Shown one piece after another: positions 7,414-14,546 of a stretch of DNA of 53,974 nucleotides. The stretch covers positions 1 through 53,974 of the forward strand of contig NZ_JAIXIG010000026.1 of assembly GCF_020297365.1 (NCBI RefSeq), written 5' to 3'. A program made the translations under genes and the position numbers. The first letter of the stretch is position 1, and the number at the start of each line of letters is the position of its first letter. The notes under the pieces were generated by a model. The model was not told the origin of the DNA and made no database searches. It saw nothing but the letters and a program-made list of their open reading frames with translations. Origin of the DNA: Curtobacterium oceanosedimentum. GTDB lineage: Bacteria > Actinomycetota > Actinomycetes > Actinomycetales > Microbacteriaceae.

Positions 7414-8658
7414 ATGACCACGTCTCCTGTCCGGCGCGCCGTGCCGAGCGCGTCACTGGACGCCCGTCACGCCCGTGTCGCCGTCAGCATCCTGTTCTTC
7501 ACGAACGGCGCGCTCATCGCCAACCTCCTGCCGCGCTACCCGCAGATCAAGGCAGAGCTCGACCTGACGAACGCGGCCTTCGGCGCCGCTGTCGCCGCCT
7601 ACCCGCTCGGGGCGCTCATCGCGGGGCTCAGCGCGGGGCTCCTCATCCGTCGCTTCCGGTCCTCCCGCGTCGCCGTCGCCGCGACGCTCGTCACCGCTGT
7701 CGGGCTCCTGCTGACCGGCGTCGCACCCGGCTGGCTCGTCCTCGCACTCGCGCTGTTCCTGGCCGGCGCCATGGACTCCATCACCGACGTCGCCCAGAAC
7801 TCCCACGGGCTCCGCGTGCAACGCCGCTACGGCCGGTCGATCATCAACTCGTTCCACGCCGTCTGGTCCGTGGGCGCCGTGACGGGAGGCGCGATGGGGG
7901 CCGCCGCCGCGCAGCTCGAGGTGCCCCTGCTGGTGCACCTGTCCGTCTCCGGCGCGCTGTTCGCCGCCGCAGCCCTGCTGTCGTACCGCTGGCTGCTGCC
8001 CGGCGCGGAACCAGTCTCCGGTGCTGACGGGCAGCATCCGGACGGTGGGACGACGGGGGCCGACGGCGGCGCACGGAGCACGGCCCCGAAGGCGCTGGGA
8101 CTCGTCGGCCGCTACGGCATCCTGCTCGCCCTCGTCGTCATCGCCTCCGCGGGCGCCATCGTCGAGGACGCCGGCAGCTCCTGGTCCGCGATCTACCTCT
8201 CCGACAGCCTCGGAGCATCGGCCTTCGTCGCGGGCCTCGGGTTCATCGCACTGCAGGGCATGCAGTTCGTCGGGCGTCTCGTGGGCGACCGGATGACCGA
8301 CCGGTTCGGCCAGCGGACGATGGCGCGCGGCGGTGGCGTCCTCGTCCTCGTCGGCATGGGCACCGCCCTCGCCTTCCCCAGCGTCATCGGGAGCATCGTC
8401 GGGTTCGGTGTCGCCGGGTTCGGGGTCGCCACCCTCATCCCCTCGGCCATGCAGAACGCCGACGAGATCCCGGGGTTCGCACCGGGGTCCGGACTCACGA
8501 TCATCGGCTGGCTGCTGCGGGTCGGGTTCCTGCTCTCACCGCCCGTGGTCGGGGCCATCGCGGACGCCACAGCCCTGCGGTGGGGACTCCTCATCGTGCC
8601 CGCGTCCGGACTCCTCGTGCTGCTGTTCGCACGGGTCCTCTCCCCACGGGCGAGATGA
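7414..8658 (+). CDS. MFS transporter, YbjJ/fucose-permease-like
   Basis: A 414-residue membrane protein with about 12 hydrophobic segments in two halves, joined by a hydrophilic loop at about residues 195-225 (GADGQHPDGGTTGADGG). NGALIANLLPRYPQIKAEL near the N-terminus and the loop motif LIRRFRSSR are characteristic of the YbjJ-like major-facilitator group; the second half has the matching GDRMTDRFGQR loop. The substrate is unknown, but the adjoining DeoR regulator suggests a sugar or sugar derivative. ATG at 7414; no strong ribosome-binding site is visible. A 56-bp palindrome follows the gene. Confidence 0.88.
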   Translation: MTTSPVRRAVPSASLDARHARVAVSILFFTNGALIANLLPRYPQIKAELDLTNAAFGAAVAAYPLGALIAGLSAGLLIRRFRSSRVAVAATLVTAVGLLLTGVAPGWLVLALALFLAGAMDSITDVAQNSHGLRVQRRYGRSIINSFHAVWSVGAVTGGAMGAAAAQLEVPLLVHLSVSGALFAAAALLSYRWLLPGAEPVSGADGQHPDGGTTGADGGARSTAPKALGLVGRYGILLALVVIASAGAIVEDAGSSWSAIYLSDSLGASAFVAGLGFIALQGMQFVGRLVGDRMTDRFGQRTMARGGGVLVLVGMGTALAFPSVIGSIVGFGVAGFGVATLIPSAMQNADEIPGFAPGSGLTIIGWLLRVGFLLSPPVVGAIADATALRWGLLIVPASGLLVLLFARVLSPRAR

Positions 8659-8701
8659 CCTCCCGTCCACGGTCCCCGGAGCCGCGCCCCGGCCCTCGCC
8701 G

Positions 8702-8757
8702 GACAGGAGGCGCGGTGCCGGTGAGTCGATCGACCCACCTGCACCGCGCCTCCTGTC
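8702..8757. repeat. 56-bp near-perfect palindrome after the MFS gene
   Basis: The two 28-bp halves are reverse complements with only two mismatches and no spacer, centred on GTCGATCGAC. The outer 17 bp (GACAGGAGGCGCGGTGC and its complement) are perfect. It could serve as a terminator, though no T-run follows. Its length and the recurrence of the half-site GGAGGCGCGGTG at 38119 and 41800 suggest a REP-like intergenic element. Confidence 0.9.
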
Positions 8758-8926
8758 AGGATTGCAGCGTCAGCGACGTCCGCGCGGCGGACCGTCGGCT
8801 GTGGAGTCGGCCCCTGCGTCCGACCCGAGCCGGGCAGGTCTGGGCTCGGGGTGCGTCGCCGTCACGGATCGCTGCCGGATCGTCACATCGCACTGCACGT
8901 GAGCCGGCCCTGGTTGGCTGGAGTCC

Positions 8927-9148
8927 ATGTGGATCCCAGGACTCATCGCTGGGCCGGCGATCGTCGCGGTAGCGGTCGCCGCGTTCGTGCGTCCGGCGCC
9001 GATCGCGCAGTACTTCGTCGGGTCCCAGCGGGGCACTCACGGCCCGCAGAGCGCGATGACTCCGGGGCTCGTCCGCGTGCTCGCCGTGGGGCTCGGGATG
9101 ATCGGCGTCGTCTGGACGCTGCTGTCAGTCTTCGGTCACCCCGGATGA
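8927..9148 (+). CDS. Small two-helix membrane protein, unknown function
   Basis: A 73-residue protein with two hydrophobic segments: about residues 4-22 (PGLIAGPAIVAVAVAAFV) and 47-68 (LVRVLAVGLGMIGVVWTLLS). A polar loop containing QYFVGSQRGTHGPQS joins them. CTGGAG lies 3 bases before the ATG. I recognise no family; small proteins of this shape are common in actinobacteria, and DUF6199-like is only a guess. It lies alone between the palindrome and a poorly defined stretch. Confidence 0.6.
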   Translation: MWIPGLIAGPAIVAVAVAAFVRPAPIAQYFVGSQRGTHGPQSAMTPGLVRVLAVGLGMIGVVWTLLSVFGHPG

Positions 9149-9280
9149 CCGGGAGGAGGCGGCGCGACCACACGGAGTCTGCCGAGTCCCGTTGTTCGCC
9201 CGTCAGGGGATGGTCCACCTGACCGAGATCGAGCCAATGCGCCGACGAGGCGCCGATGAGGCGCCGAACCCTAGCCTCAG

Positions 9281-9544
9281 GTGTTGGCCGGACCGAACCC
9301 TGGCTACGGGTTCGGTGGGACTCTGGCCGGTGGCGGGAACGTCGTTGAACGCTCAGCGGCGCTGGCCGCACAGCTGACGGACGAAGAAGTCATCGCACGG
9401 ATCCGCGAGTTCCTCCTCGAGGTGGACCCCGCTACGGGCTACCTGCGAGATCAGCTGCACCAAGTCCGGAAAGCCGATGGCCTCCCGAGAGGGCGGACGG
9501 CCGATCCTGCTGGCGGCTCGGCCGTCCGTCCGCCATCGAGTTGA
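9281..9544 (+). CDS. Possible small hypothetical gene
   Basis: An 87-codon frame from GTG. Residues about 25-70 (ALAAQLTDEEVIARIREFLL, EVDPATGYLRDQLHQVRKAD) look like real amphipathic-helix protein. The first 20 residues are Gly-rich, and the last 15 run through a hairpin (arms 9494-9504 and 9518-9528) that looks like a terminator. The frame may therefore be the remains of a longer or frameshifted gene. No ribosome-binding site is convincing; TAGCCT at 9272-9277 resembles a -10. The flanks, 9149-9280, show nothing else I can name. Confidence 0.35.
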   Translation: MLAGPNPGYGFGGTLAGGGNVVERSAALAAQLTDEEVIARIREFLLEVDPATGYLRDQLHQVRKADGLPRGRTADPAGGSAVRPPSS

Positions 9545-9554
9545 GCGGTCGCGC

Positions 9555-9941
9555 CTACGAGGCTGTTCCCATGCTCCGGTCGGCTTCGCTTCCGCGAAGC
9601 AGGGAGGTCACCTCATGCACCTCCGAGAACCGCCCATCATCTGCAAGGGTGGCGAAGAGGTAGACCTCCTGCACGACGAGCGCCCCGTCCACCTTCGTGG
9701 CATGAACTTCATGTCGGTCCGCGTAGGTCGTGCCCTGGACGAGCTCGTCGAGGACTCGCACCTCGGCATACGCCACGATTCCTCGCAAGTGGGTGATGTG
9801 GTCCTCGAACTGCCCACGATCGCTCCACACGCCGTCGGTCTTCTGCCGGTAGTCGTCGGCGAAGTACCGCCCGATCGTCTCGTCGACAGAACTGTCTCGG
9901 TCATTGAGGAGCGCTGTCAGCGCTGCTGCGATGTCGGCCAT
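9555..9941 (-). CDS. NTF2/SnoaL-like small protein
   Basis: A 128-residue protein with the cone-shaped NTF2-like fold pattern: N-terminal helices, the family-typical IGRYFADDYRQKTDGVWSD, HITHLRGIV, and C-terminal strands with HATKVDGALVVQEVYLFATL and GRFSEVHEVTSLL. SnoaL-like proteins are ligand-binding or small isomerase/hydrolase enzymes; no role can be set here. The ATG at 9939-9941 is preceded by GGAG. It is divergent from the MarR gene at 10021, with two matching dyads in the shared region, so MarR control is likely. Confidence 0.8.
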   Translation of the reverse strand: MADIAAALTALLNDRDSSVDETIGRYFADDYRQKTDGVWSDRGQFEDHITHLRGIVAYAEVRVLDELVQGTTYADRHEVHATKVDGALVVQEVYLFATLADDGRFSEVHEVTSLLRGSEADRSMGTAS

Positions 9942-9957
9942 GGTGCATCTCCATTCC

Positions 9958-10007
9958 GTGCAACTTGCACAGACTTACGGTAGCAGGTTTGTGTGCGATT
10001 TGCACAC
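9958..10007. promoter_or_regulatory. Two matching MarR operators
   Basis: GTGCAACTTGCAC (9958-9970) and GTGCGATTTGCAC (9993-10005) agree in 11 of 13 bases. Both are dyads; the second extends to GTGTGC-gattt-GCACAC at 9991-10007. They sit between the NTF2-like gene and the MarR gene. The second ends one base before the MarR -10 (TATGCT, 10009-10014), and the first lies in the leader of the NTF2-like gene. Confidence 0.65.
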
Positions 10008-10020
10008 GTATGCTCGAGGC

Positions 10021-10497
10021 ATGGATGCAGCAGCAACGATCGCGAACGCCCTCGGCGTGGTCCTCGCCCGCGGGTTCCGCAGTGGGCTCTACGGAAGCGT
10101 CACGCTCGGCGTGGCTCCGGGGCTCACCGAGGCGAACTACCCGATCCTCAGCTCGCTCGCGCGATCCGGCGAACCACTCTCGGCAGCGTCTCTGGCTCCA
10201 GACCTCGGCCTCGACCGCTCCGTCGTGAGCCGACGGGCCTCAGAACTGATCCAAGCCGGCCTCGTCGCCCAGCAGCCCAGCCCGCGCGACCGACGCCAGG
10301 CCCTTCTCACGCTCACACCGCGGGGCCGCACAGCCATCGACGAAGCTCGCCGCCGCTTGGAGACCGTGATCGCCGAGCACACGAGCACTTGGTCAGAGGC
10401 TGACCGCGCGGCGCTGGCGACGCTCCTGTCACGCTTCACCGCCACACCGCTGGCGGCGACCGAAACCGAAGATTCCACCCACGAAGGTGTCGGATAG
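10021..10497 (+). CDS. MarR-family transcriptional regulator
   Basis: A 158-residue winged-helix regulator: the HTH is LSAASLAPDLGLDRSVVSRR, followed by ASELIQAGLV and the wing QPSPRDRRQALLTLTPRGR with the D-R-R signature. The ATG at 10021 has a TATGCT -10 box ending 6 bases before it and no Shine-Dalgarno, so the mRNA is probably leaderless; longer upstream readings would cross the operators. It should control itself and the divergent NTF2-like gene through the two 13-bp dyads. It is the last accessory gene before dnaB. Confidence 0.88.
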   Translation: MDAAATIANALGVVLARGFRSGLYGSVTLGVAPGLTEANYPILSSLARSGEPLSAASLAPDLGLDRSVVSRRASELIQAGLVAQQPSPRDRRQALLTLTPRGRTAIDEARRRLETVIAEHTSTWSEADRAALATLLSRFTATPLAATETEDSTHEGVG

Positions 10498-10624
10498 CGG
10501 GTCCTCCGGTGGGCCCCTGGTCGACGTGGCCCATCGGTACTGCCGAACAGCGTGTCCATGTCCGTTTCTCAGACATGTTGCGTGGCAGTCGGACAAGTCA
10601 GCTGGCGGACGACAACAACACCTC

Positions 10625-11989
10625 TTACTGCGGCATGTCCACGAACCGAGAGAACATCCCGTGGAACGCCACCGTGATGGTGTCCGTCGGCCCGTTACGG
10701 TGCTTCGCCACGATCAGGTCCGCCTCGCCCTGACGCGGGTTGTCCTTCTCGTACGCCGACTCGCGGTGCAGCAGGATCACCATGTCGGCGTCCTGCTCGA
10801 TCGATCCGGACTCACGCAGGTCGGAGATCTGGGGCTTCTTGTCGGCACGCTGCTCGGGCCCACGGTTCAGCTGCGACAGCGCGATGACCGGCACCTGGAG
10901 TTCCTTGGCCATCAGCTTGAGCGCACGCGAGAACTCCGAGACCTCCTGCTGGCGGCTCTCGACCTTCTTGCCCGAGGTCATCAGCTGCAGGTAGTCGATG
11001 ACCACGAGCTTCAGGTTGTGCTGCTGCTTGAGACGTCGGCACTTGGCCCGGATCTCGACGAGCGTCATGTTGGGGGAGTCGTCGATGAAGAACGGGGCGT
11101 CGTTGATGCGACCGCGGGTCTGCGCGATGGTGGTCCAGTCGCGGGAGTCGACGGTGCCCTTGCGCATGTTCTGCAGTGGGACGCTGGTCTCGGCGGACAG
11201 CAGACGCATCGCGATCTCGGCGCGACCCATCTCGAGCGAGAAGAACGCGGCGGTTTGGTCGTGCTTGATGGCAGCGGCGCGGCACAGGTCGAGCGCGAGC
11301 GTCGACTTCCCGAGTGCCGGTCGGGCGGCGACGATGATGAGCTGTCCGGGGTGGAAGCCGTTCGTCAGGCCGTCGAGCTGCGCGAACCCGGTGGGCACAC
11401 CCGTCATCTGGCCGTCGCGACCCTTGGCGGCCTCGATCTCGTCGAGGGCGGCGGAGATGGCGTCGGTCAGGGGGACGTAGTCCTCGGTCTGCACGCCGCC
11501 GGCGACGTTGTAGACCTCGGCCTGGGCGCTGTTGACGAGGTCGGTGACCTCACCCTCGCTGGCGTAGCCCATCTGCACGATGCGGGTACCGGCGTCGACC
11601 AGGCGACGGAGCACGGCCTTCTCGGCCACGATCCCGGCGTAGTACCCGGCGTTCGCGGCCGTGGGCACCATGCTCGTGACGCTGTGCAGGTACTCGGCGC
11701 CGCCGGCTCGTGACAGCAGACCGGTCTTCGTCAGCTCGTCGGTGACGGCGATGACGTCGGTCGGCTCACCGTGCGAGTAGAGCGACAGGATGGCGTCGAA
11801 GATGACCTCGTGCTTGGGCACGTAGAAGTCCACGCCCCGCGCGGTCTCGATGACGTCTGCGACGGCGTCCTTCGACAGGAGCATGCCGCCGATGGTCGAC
11901 TGCTCGGCGAGCATGTCGTGCGGCGGGGTCCGTTCCGTGCCGCGCTCCGCGTAGTCCTGCGGTGCGGGCTCAAGATGTGCGATCGACAC
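10625..11989 (-). CDS. dnaB: Replicative DNA helicase DnaB
   Basis: A 454-residue hexameric helicase that unwinds DNA at the fork. The N-terminal DnaB domain (about residues 20-120) is followed by the RecA-like domain: Walker A in ARPALGKSTLALDL near residue 225, Walker B in KLVVIDYLQLM, and the late motif SQLNRGPEQR with SDLRESGSIEQDADMV. It has normal length with no intein. The GTG at 11987-11989 has AGAGGAGAG upstream; a longer frame exists but lacks similarity. It lies downstream of the rpsF-ssb-rpsR-rplI operon but is separated from it by a terminator and about 590 bp with DnaA-like boxes. DciA, its likely loader, is at 35462. Confidence 0.97.
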   Translation of the reverse strand: MSIAHLEPAPQDYAERGTERTPPHDMLAEQSTIGGMLLSKDAVADVIETARGVDFYVPKHEVIFDAILSLYSHGEPTDVIAVTDELTKTGLLSRAGGAEYLHSVTSMVPTAANAGYYAGIVAEKAVLRRLVDAGTRIVQMGYASEGEVTDLVNSAQAEVYNVAGGVQTEDYVPLTDAISAALDEIEAAKGRDGQMTGVPTGFAQLDGLTNGFHPGQLIIVAARPALGKSTLALDLCRAAAIKHDQTAAFFSLEMGRAEIAMRLLSAETSVPLQNMRKGTVDSRDWTTIAQTRGRINDAPFFIDDSPNMTLVEIRAKCRRLKQQHNLKLVVIDYLQLMTSGKKVESRQQEVSEFSRALKLMAKELQVPVIALSQLNRGPEQRADKKPQISDLRESGSIEQDADMVILLHRESAYEKDNPRQGEADLIVAKHRNGPTDTITVAFHGMFSRFVDMPQ

Positions 11990-12525
11990 ACGCTCTCCTC
12001 TGTTGACGACGCGGACCAGACCCTGAGGGACGACGCTCACCGACCCGGGTCCGCACCCCGTTCTTACCCGCGGCAACCGACATCCCCGAGTCGCTGGGCC
12101 AAGCTACGGCCTCAGAGTTATCCCCAACAAATGCCCCTGTGGATAACTCTGTGGAGAGGCTGCGGAACACGCCGAACCGCGGTGTGGAGAACTGTGGACT
12201 GGGTTGGGGATAACGAGCCAGGGGAACACAGTTTCGACCGTCTGACCTGGGGTTTCGAGTTTCATACGGTGTGTGGAAAAGTGGGCTTCAAGTGCGCGTT
12301 GAAGGTTCGGATTTGACACGTTTCCACTGTGTAAAACGACTTGACAAGCGCCTCCCCTGTGGGGAGCGTTCTCGGGGTGCTCCCAGCAAGTCTCGGGTGC
12401 GGCGGAGCGGTAACCAGCCAGCCCAGGCCGAGCCGCGCCTCCAGTCGGTCGCATCATGAGCAGAAGATGTCGGGTCCGGCCCCACGAGCCGACCCGACCC
12501 CGCCCGCCGTACCCCCACACACGCA
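11990..12525. other. DnaA-box-rich region between dnaB and rplI
   Basis: This 536-bp non-coding stretch holds one perfect DnaA box (TGTGGATAA, 12138-12146), two single-mismatch boxes facing opposite ways (TTATCCCCA 12118-12126 and TGGGGATAA 12205-12213), and weaker TGTGGA-type matches near 12150, 12183, 12193 and 12272. AT content rises locally at 12240-12345. A possible leftward dnaB -10 (TAGCTT, 12101-12106) lies close to the first box, so DnaA could affect dnaB. Alternatively the cluster titrates DnaA. I see no credible gene here. Confidence 0.7.
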
Positions 12526-12563
12526 ACGACGGGCGGGCCTCCCGGAGGAGACCCGCCCGTCGT
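12526..12563 (-). terminator. Terminator of the rpsF-rplI operon
   Basis: Perfect 12-bp arms (ACGACGGGCGGG and complement) flank 14 bases 17 bp downstream of the rplI stop. There is no clear U-run, as is usual in high-GC actinobacteria. Confidence 0.8.
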
Positions 12564-12580
12564 GGAGCGGAACGTCAGTG

Positions 12581-13033
12581 CTACTTGGCAGCGACGACCT
12601 TGAGCGAGATCACGGCAGTGATGTCCTCGCGCAGACGCACGGTGGCCTCGTGGTCACCGACGGTCTTGATGGTCGCGGGGACCTCGACCTTGCGCTTGTC
12701 GAGCGAGCCGACGCCCTGCGCCTGGACGGCGTCAGCGACGTCCGCCGGACGCACGGAGCCGAACAGACGACCGTCCTTGCCGGCCTTGACCGACAGCTGG
12801 ATGGTGGCGTTCTCGAGCTTCATCTTGAGGTCCTGTGCCTCTTCGATGGTGGCGAGCTCGCGCGCGGTACGCGCGGCACGGATCGACTCGACCTGCTTCT
12901 CGCCGCCCTTGGACCACGCGACAGCGAAGCCCTGGGGGATGAGGTAGTTGCGGGCGTAGCCGTTCTTGACGTCGACGACGTCACCGGCGGAACCGAGGCC
13001 GGAGACCTCGTGGGTGAGGATGAGCTTCGACAT
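12581..13033 (-). CDS. rplI: 50S ribosomal protein L9
   Basis: A 150-residue L9 protein of standard length. The N-terminal domain, with [20 protein letters not shown] and [16 protein letters not shown], is the classic L9 signature; a long connecting helix (about residues 40-75) leads to the C-terminal domain with [16 protein letters not shown]9 binds 23S rRNA near the L1 stalk. It is last in the rpsF-ssb-rpsR-rplI operon, 14 bp after rpsR, and is followed by a strong hairpin. Confidence 0.98.
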   Translation of the reverse strand: MSKLILTHEVSGLGSAGDVVDVKNGYARNYLIPQGFAVAWSKGGEKQVESIRAARTARELATIEEAQDLKMKLENATIQLSVKAGKDGRLFGSVRPADVADAVQAQGVGSLDKRKVEVPATIKTVGDHEATVRLREDITAVISLKVVAAK

Positions 13034-13047
13034 GTGTCGACCTCCGA

Positions 13048-13305
13048 TCAGCGGCCGGAGCCGGCGTAGGGGAGGAGCGCCATCTCACGGGCGTTCTTCA
13101 CGGCACGGGCGATGAGGCGCTGCTCCTGGACGGAGACGCCGGTGATGCGACGGGCGCGGATCTTTCCACGCTCCGAGATGAACTTGCGAAGGGTCGCGAC
13201 GTCCTTGTAGTCGATGACGCCGACCTTGATCGACTTCGCGGGAGCGGCGTTCTTGCCGCCCTTGCCGCGAGGCTTCCGGCGATCGCCGGTGCTCTTTCCA
13301 GCCAT
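13048..13305 (-). CDS. rpsR: 30S ribosomal protein S18
   Basis: An 85-residue S18. The core includes [39 protein letters not shown] and [11 protein letters not shown], the family signature. The basic N-terminal tail ([20 protein letters not shown]) lacks the Cys residues of zinc-binding S18 paralogues, so this is the zinc-independent form by that criterion. It pairs with S6, encoded two genes upstream. A 100-bp gap separates it from ssb. Confidence 0.98.
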   Translation of the reverse strand: MAGKSTGDRRKPRGKGGKNAAPAKSIKVGVIDYKDVATLRKFISERGKIRARRITGVSVQEQRLIARAVKNAREMALLPYAGSGR

Positions 13306-13405
13306 TGTGGTTTTTCCTTAGAAGAAGAGTTGTGTGTCCGTCGGGACGCTGAGGATCAGAACGGAACTCGCAGTTGCCGCTGTCAGGCGGCGCTGCGTGC
13401 TCCGA

Positions 13406-13984
13406 TCAGAACGGGGTCTCGTCGTCGAAGTTGCCACCGGGGGTGCTCCACACGTCGTTCGACTGTGCGTTGCCGCCACCCTGCTGGCCACCCTGCGGGG
13501 ACCACGGCGCGTCAGACTGACCGCCACCGTTGTTGTTGCCGCCGCCGTTCCAGCCGCCGTTGCCACCGCCGCCGGAGTTGCCTCCGCCGACCTGGCCACG
13601 ACCGCCGCCGCCACTGCCACCCGCTGCGCGGGTGATCTGTGCGGTGGCGTACCGGAGCGACGGGCCGATCTCGTCGACCTCGAGCTCGATGCTCGTGCGC
13701 TGCTGACCCTCACGGTCCTGGTAGGAACGCTGACGCAGACGACCCTGCGCGATGACGCGCGAGCCCTTCGTCAGCGACCCCGCCACGTGCTCGGCGAACT
13801 CGCGCCACACACTCGCGCGGAGGAACAGCGCGTCGCCGTCCTTCCACTCGTTCGCCTGACGGTCGAACGTGCGAGGGGTCGACGCGATGGTGAAGTTCGC
13901 CACGGCGAGCCCGTTCTGCGTGTAGCGCAGCTCGGGGTCCGCGGTGAGGTTGCCCACCACCGTGATGACGGTTTCGCCGGCCAC
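13406..13984 (-). CDS. ssb: Single-stranded DNA-binding protein
   Basis: A 192-residue SSB. Residues about 1-115 form the OB fold ([39 protein letters not shown]). A long Gly/Asn/Gln-rich disordered tail follows, ending in DDETPF, the acidic tip that docks SSB partners such as RecO, RecQ and PriA. The start is GTG at 13982-13984, three bases after the rpsF stop, implying translational coupling. The GGN-type repeats in the tail encode glycine and are not a mobile repeat. Confidence 0.97.
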   Translation of the reverse strand: MAGETVITVVGNLTADPELRYTQNGLAVANFTIASTPRTFDRQANEWKDGDALFLRASVWREFAEHVAGSLTKGSRVIAQGRLRQRSYQDREGQQRTSIELEVDEIGPSLRYATAQITRAAGGSGGGGRGQVGGGNSGGGGNGGWNGGGNNNGGGQSDAPWSPQGGQQGGGNAQSNDVWSTPGGNFDDETPF

Positions 13985-13987
13985 GGG

Positions 13988-14371
13988 TTACTCGGCGCTC
14001 GCGGTCGCGGTTGCGGACGCGTTGGCGGCCTTGCGGGCCGCACGTGCCTCGTCGCGCTGCTTCTGGGCGGCGACCTGCGCGATGCCCTCTTCGGCGCGGA
14101 GGACCTTCGTGCGGAGCACGGCCTCGGAGAGCCCGAGCTGACGGTCCAGCTCGTTGGCGGCCTCGGGGGTCGACGTGAAGTCGACGACGGCGTAGATGCC
14201 CTCGGACTTCTTGGCGATCTCGTAGGCCAGGCGGCGACGGCCCCAGACGTCCACGTTGTCCACGGTGCCACCCGCGTTGCGGATCACGGCGAGGAACTTG
14301 TCCAGGCTGGGAGCGACGGTGCGCTCGTCGATCTCGGGGTCGAGGATCGCCATCAGTTCGTACTGGTGCAT
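13988..14371 (-). CDS. rpsF: 30S ribosomal protein S6
   Basis: A 127-residue S6. [20 protein letters not shown] and the central [24 protein letters not shown] are family hallmarks. The C-terminal 30 residues are an Ala/Glu-rich extension ([20 protein letters not shown]), common in actinobacterial S6. The ATG at 14369-14371 has AGGAGGT about 9 bases upstream. It heads the four-gene operon and forms the S6-S18 pair on the 30S platform. Confidence 0.98.
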   Translation of the reverse strand: MHQYELMAILDPEIDERTVAPSLDKFLAVIRNAGGTVDNVDVWGRRRLAYEIAKKSEGIYAVVDFTSTPEAANELDRQLGLSEAVLRTKVLRAEEGIAQVAAQKQRDEARAARKAANASATATASAE

Positions 14372-14399
14372 GCGGAACCCACCTCCTCTGGTCTCAGCG

Positions 14400-14481
14400 G
14401 CCCCGGGCAGTTCCCGGGGCAGGAGGGTTGATGCATGTGCCCCGTCCACGCAGGTGCGCGAGGGGCAACCTGGGTAGCCTA
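14400..14481 (-). promoter_or_regulatory. rpsF operon promoter and leader hairpin
   Basis: On the minus strand, TAGGCT (14476-14481) is a -10 box giving a leader of about 100 bases; the -35 is poor. A perfect 8-bp GC hairpin with a 5-base loop at 14400-14420 lies just above the Shine-Dalgarno. Many bacteria regulate this operon by S6-S18 binding to such a leader; I cannot match the known S6-S18 motif with confidence. Confidence 0.35.
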
Positions 14482-14546
14482 CCGGACTGCCTGGAGGCGC
14501 GCCACCGGCCTGTGGAGAGCGGTCGCGCCCGTCAGGCGGTCGCGTA

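Noticed and set aside
10557..10577. 6-bp dyad CATGTC/GACATG after dnaB
   Set aside because: Weak stem, long loop and no T-run; insufficient to call a terminator.
1..10624. Prophage, integrative element or insertion sequence
   Set aside because: No integrase, transposase, att repeats or tRNA junction are seen; the accessory genes resemble ordinary actinobacterial genes in composition.
13406..13640. Repetitive GGN-rich DNA
   Set aside because: It encodes the glycine-rich disordered tail of SSB, not a mobile or CRISPR repeat.
14400..14420. S6-S18 regulatory RNA
   Set aside because: The hairpin position is right, but I could not identify the conserved bulged motif, so it is listed only as a low-confidence leader element.
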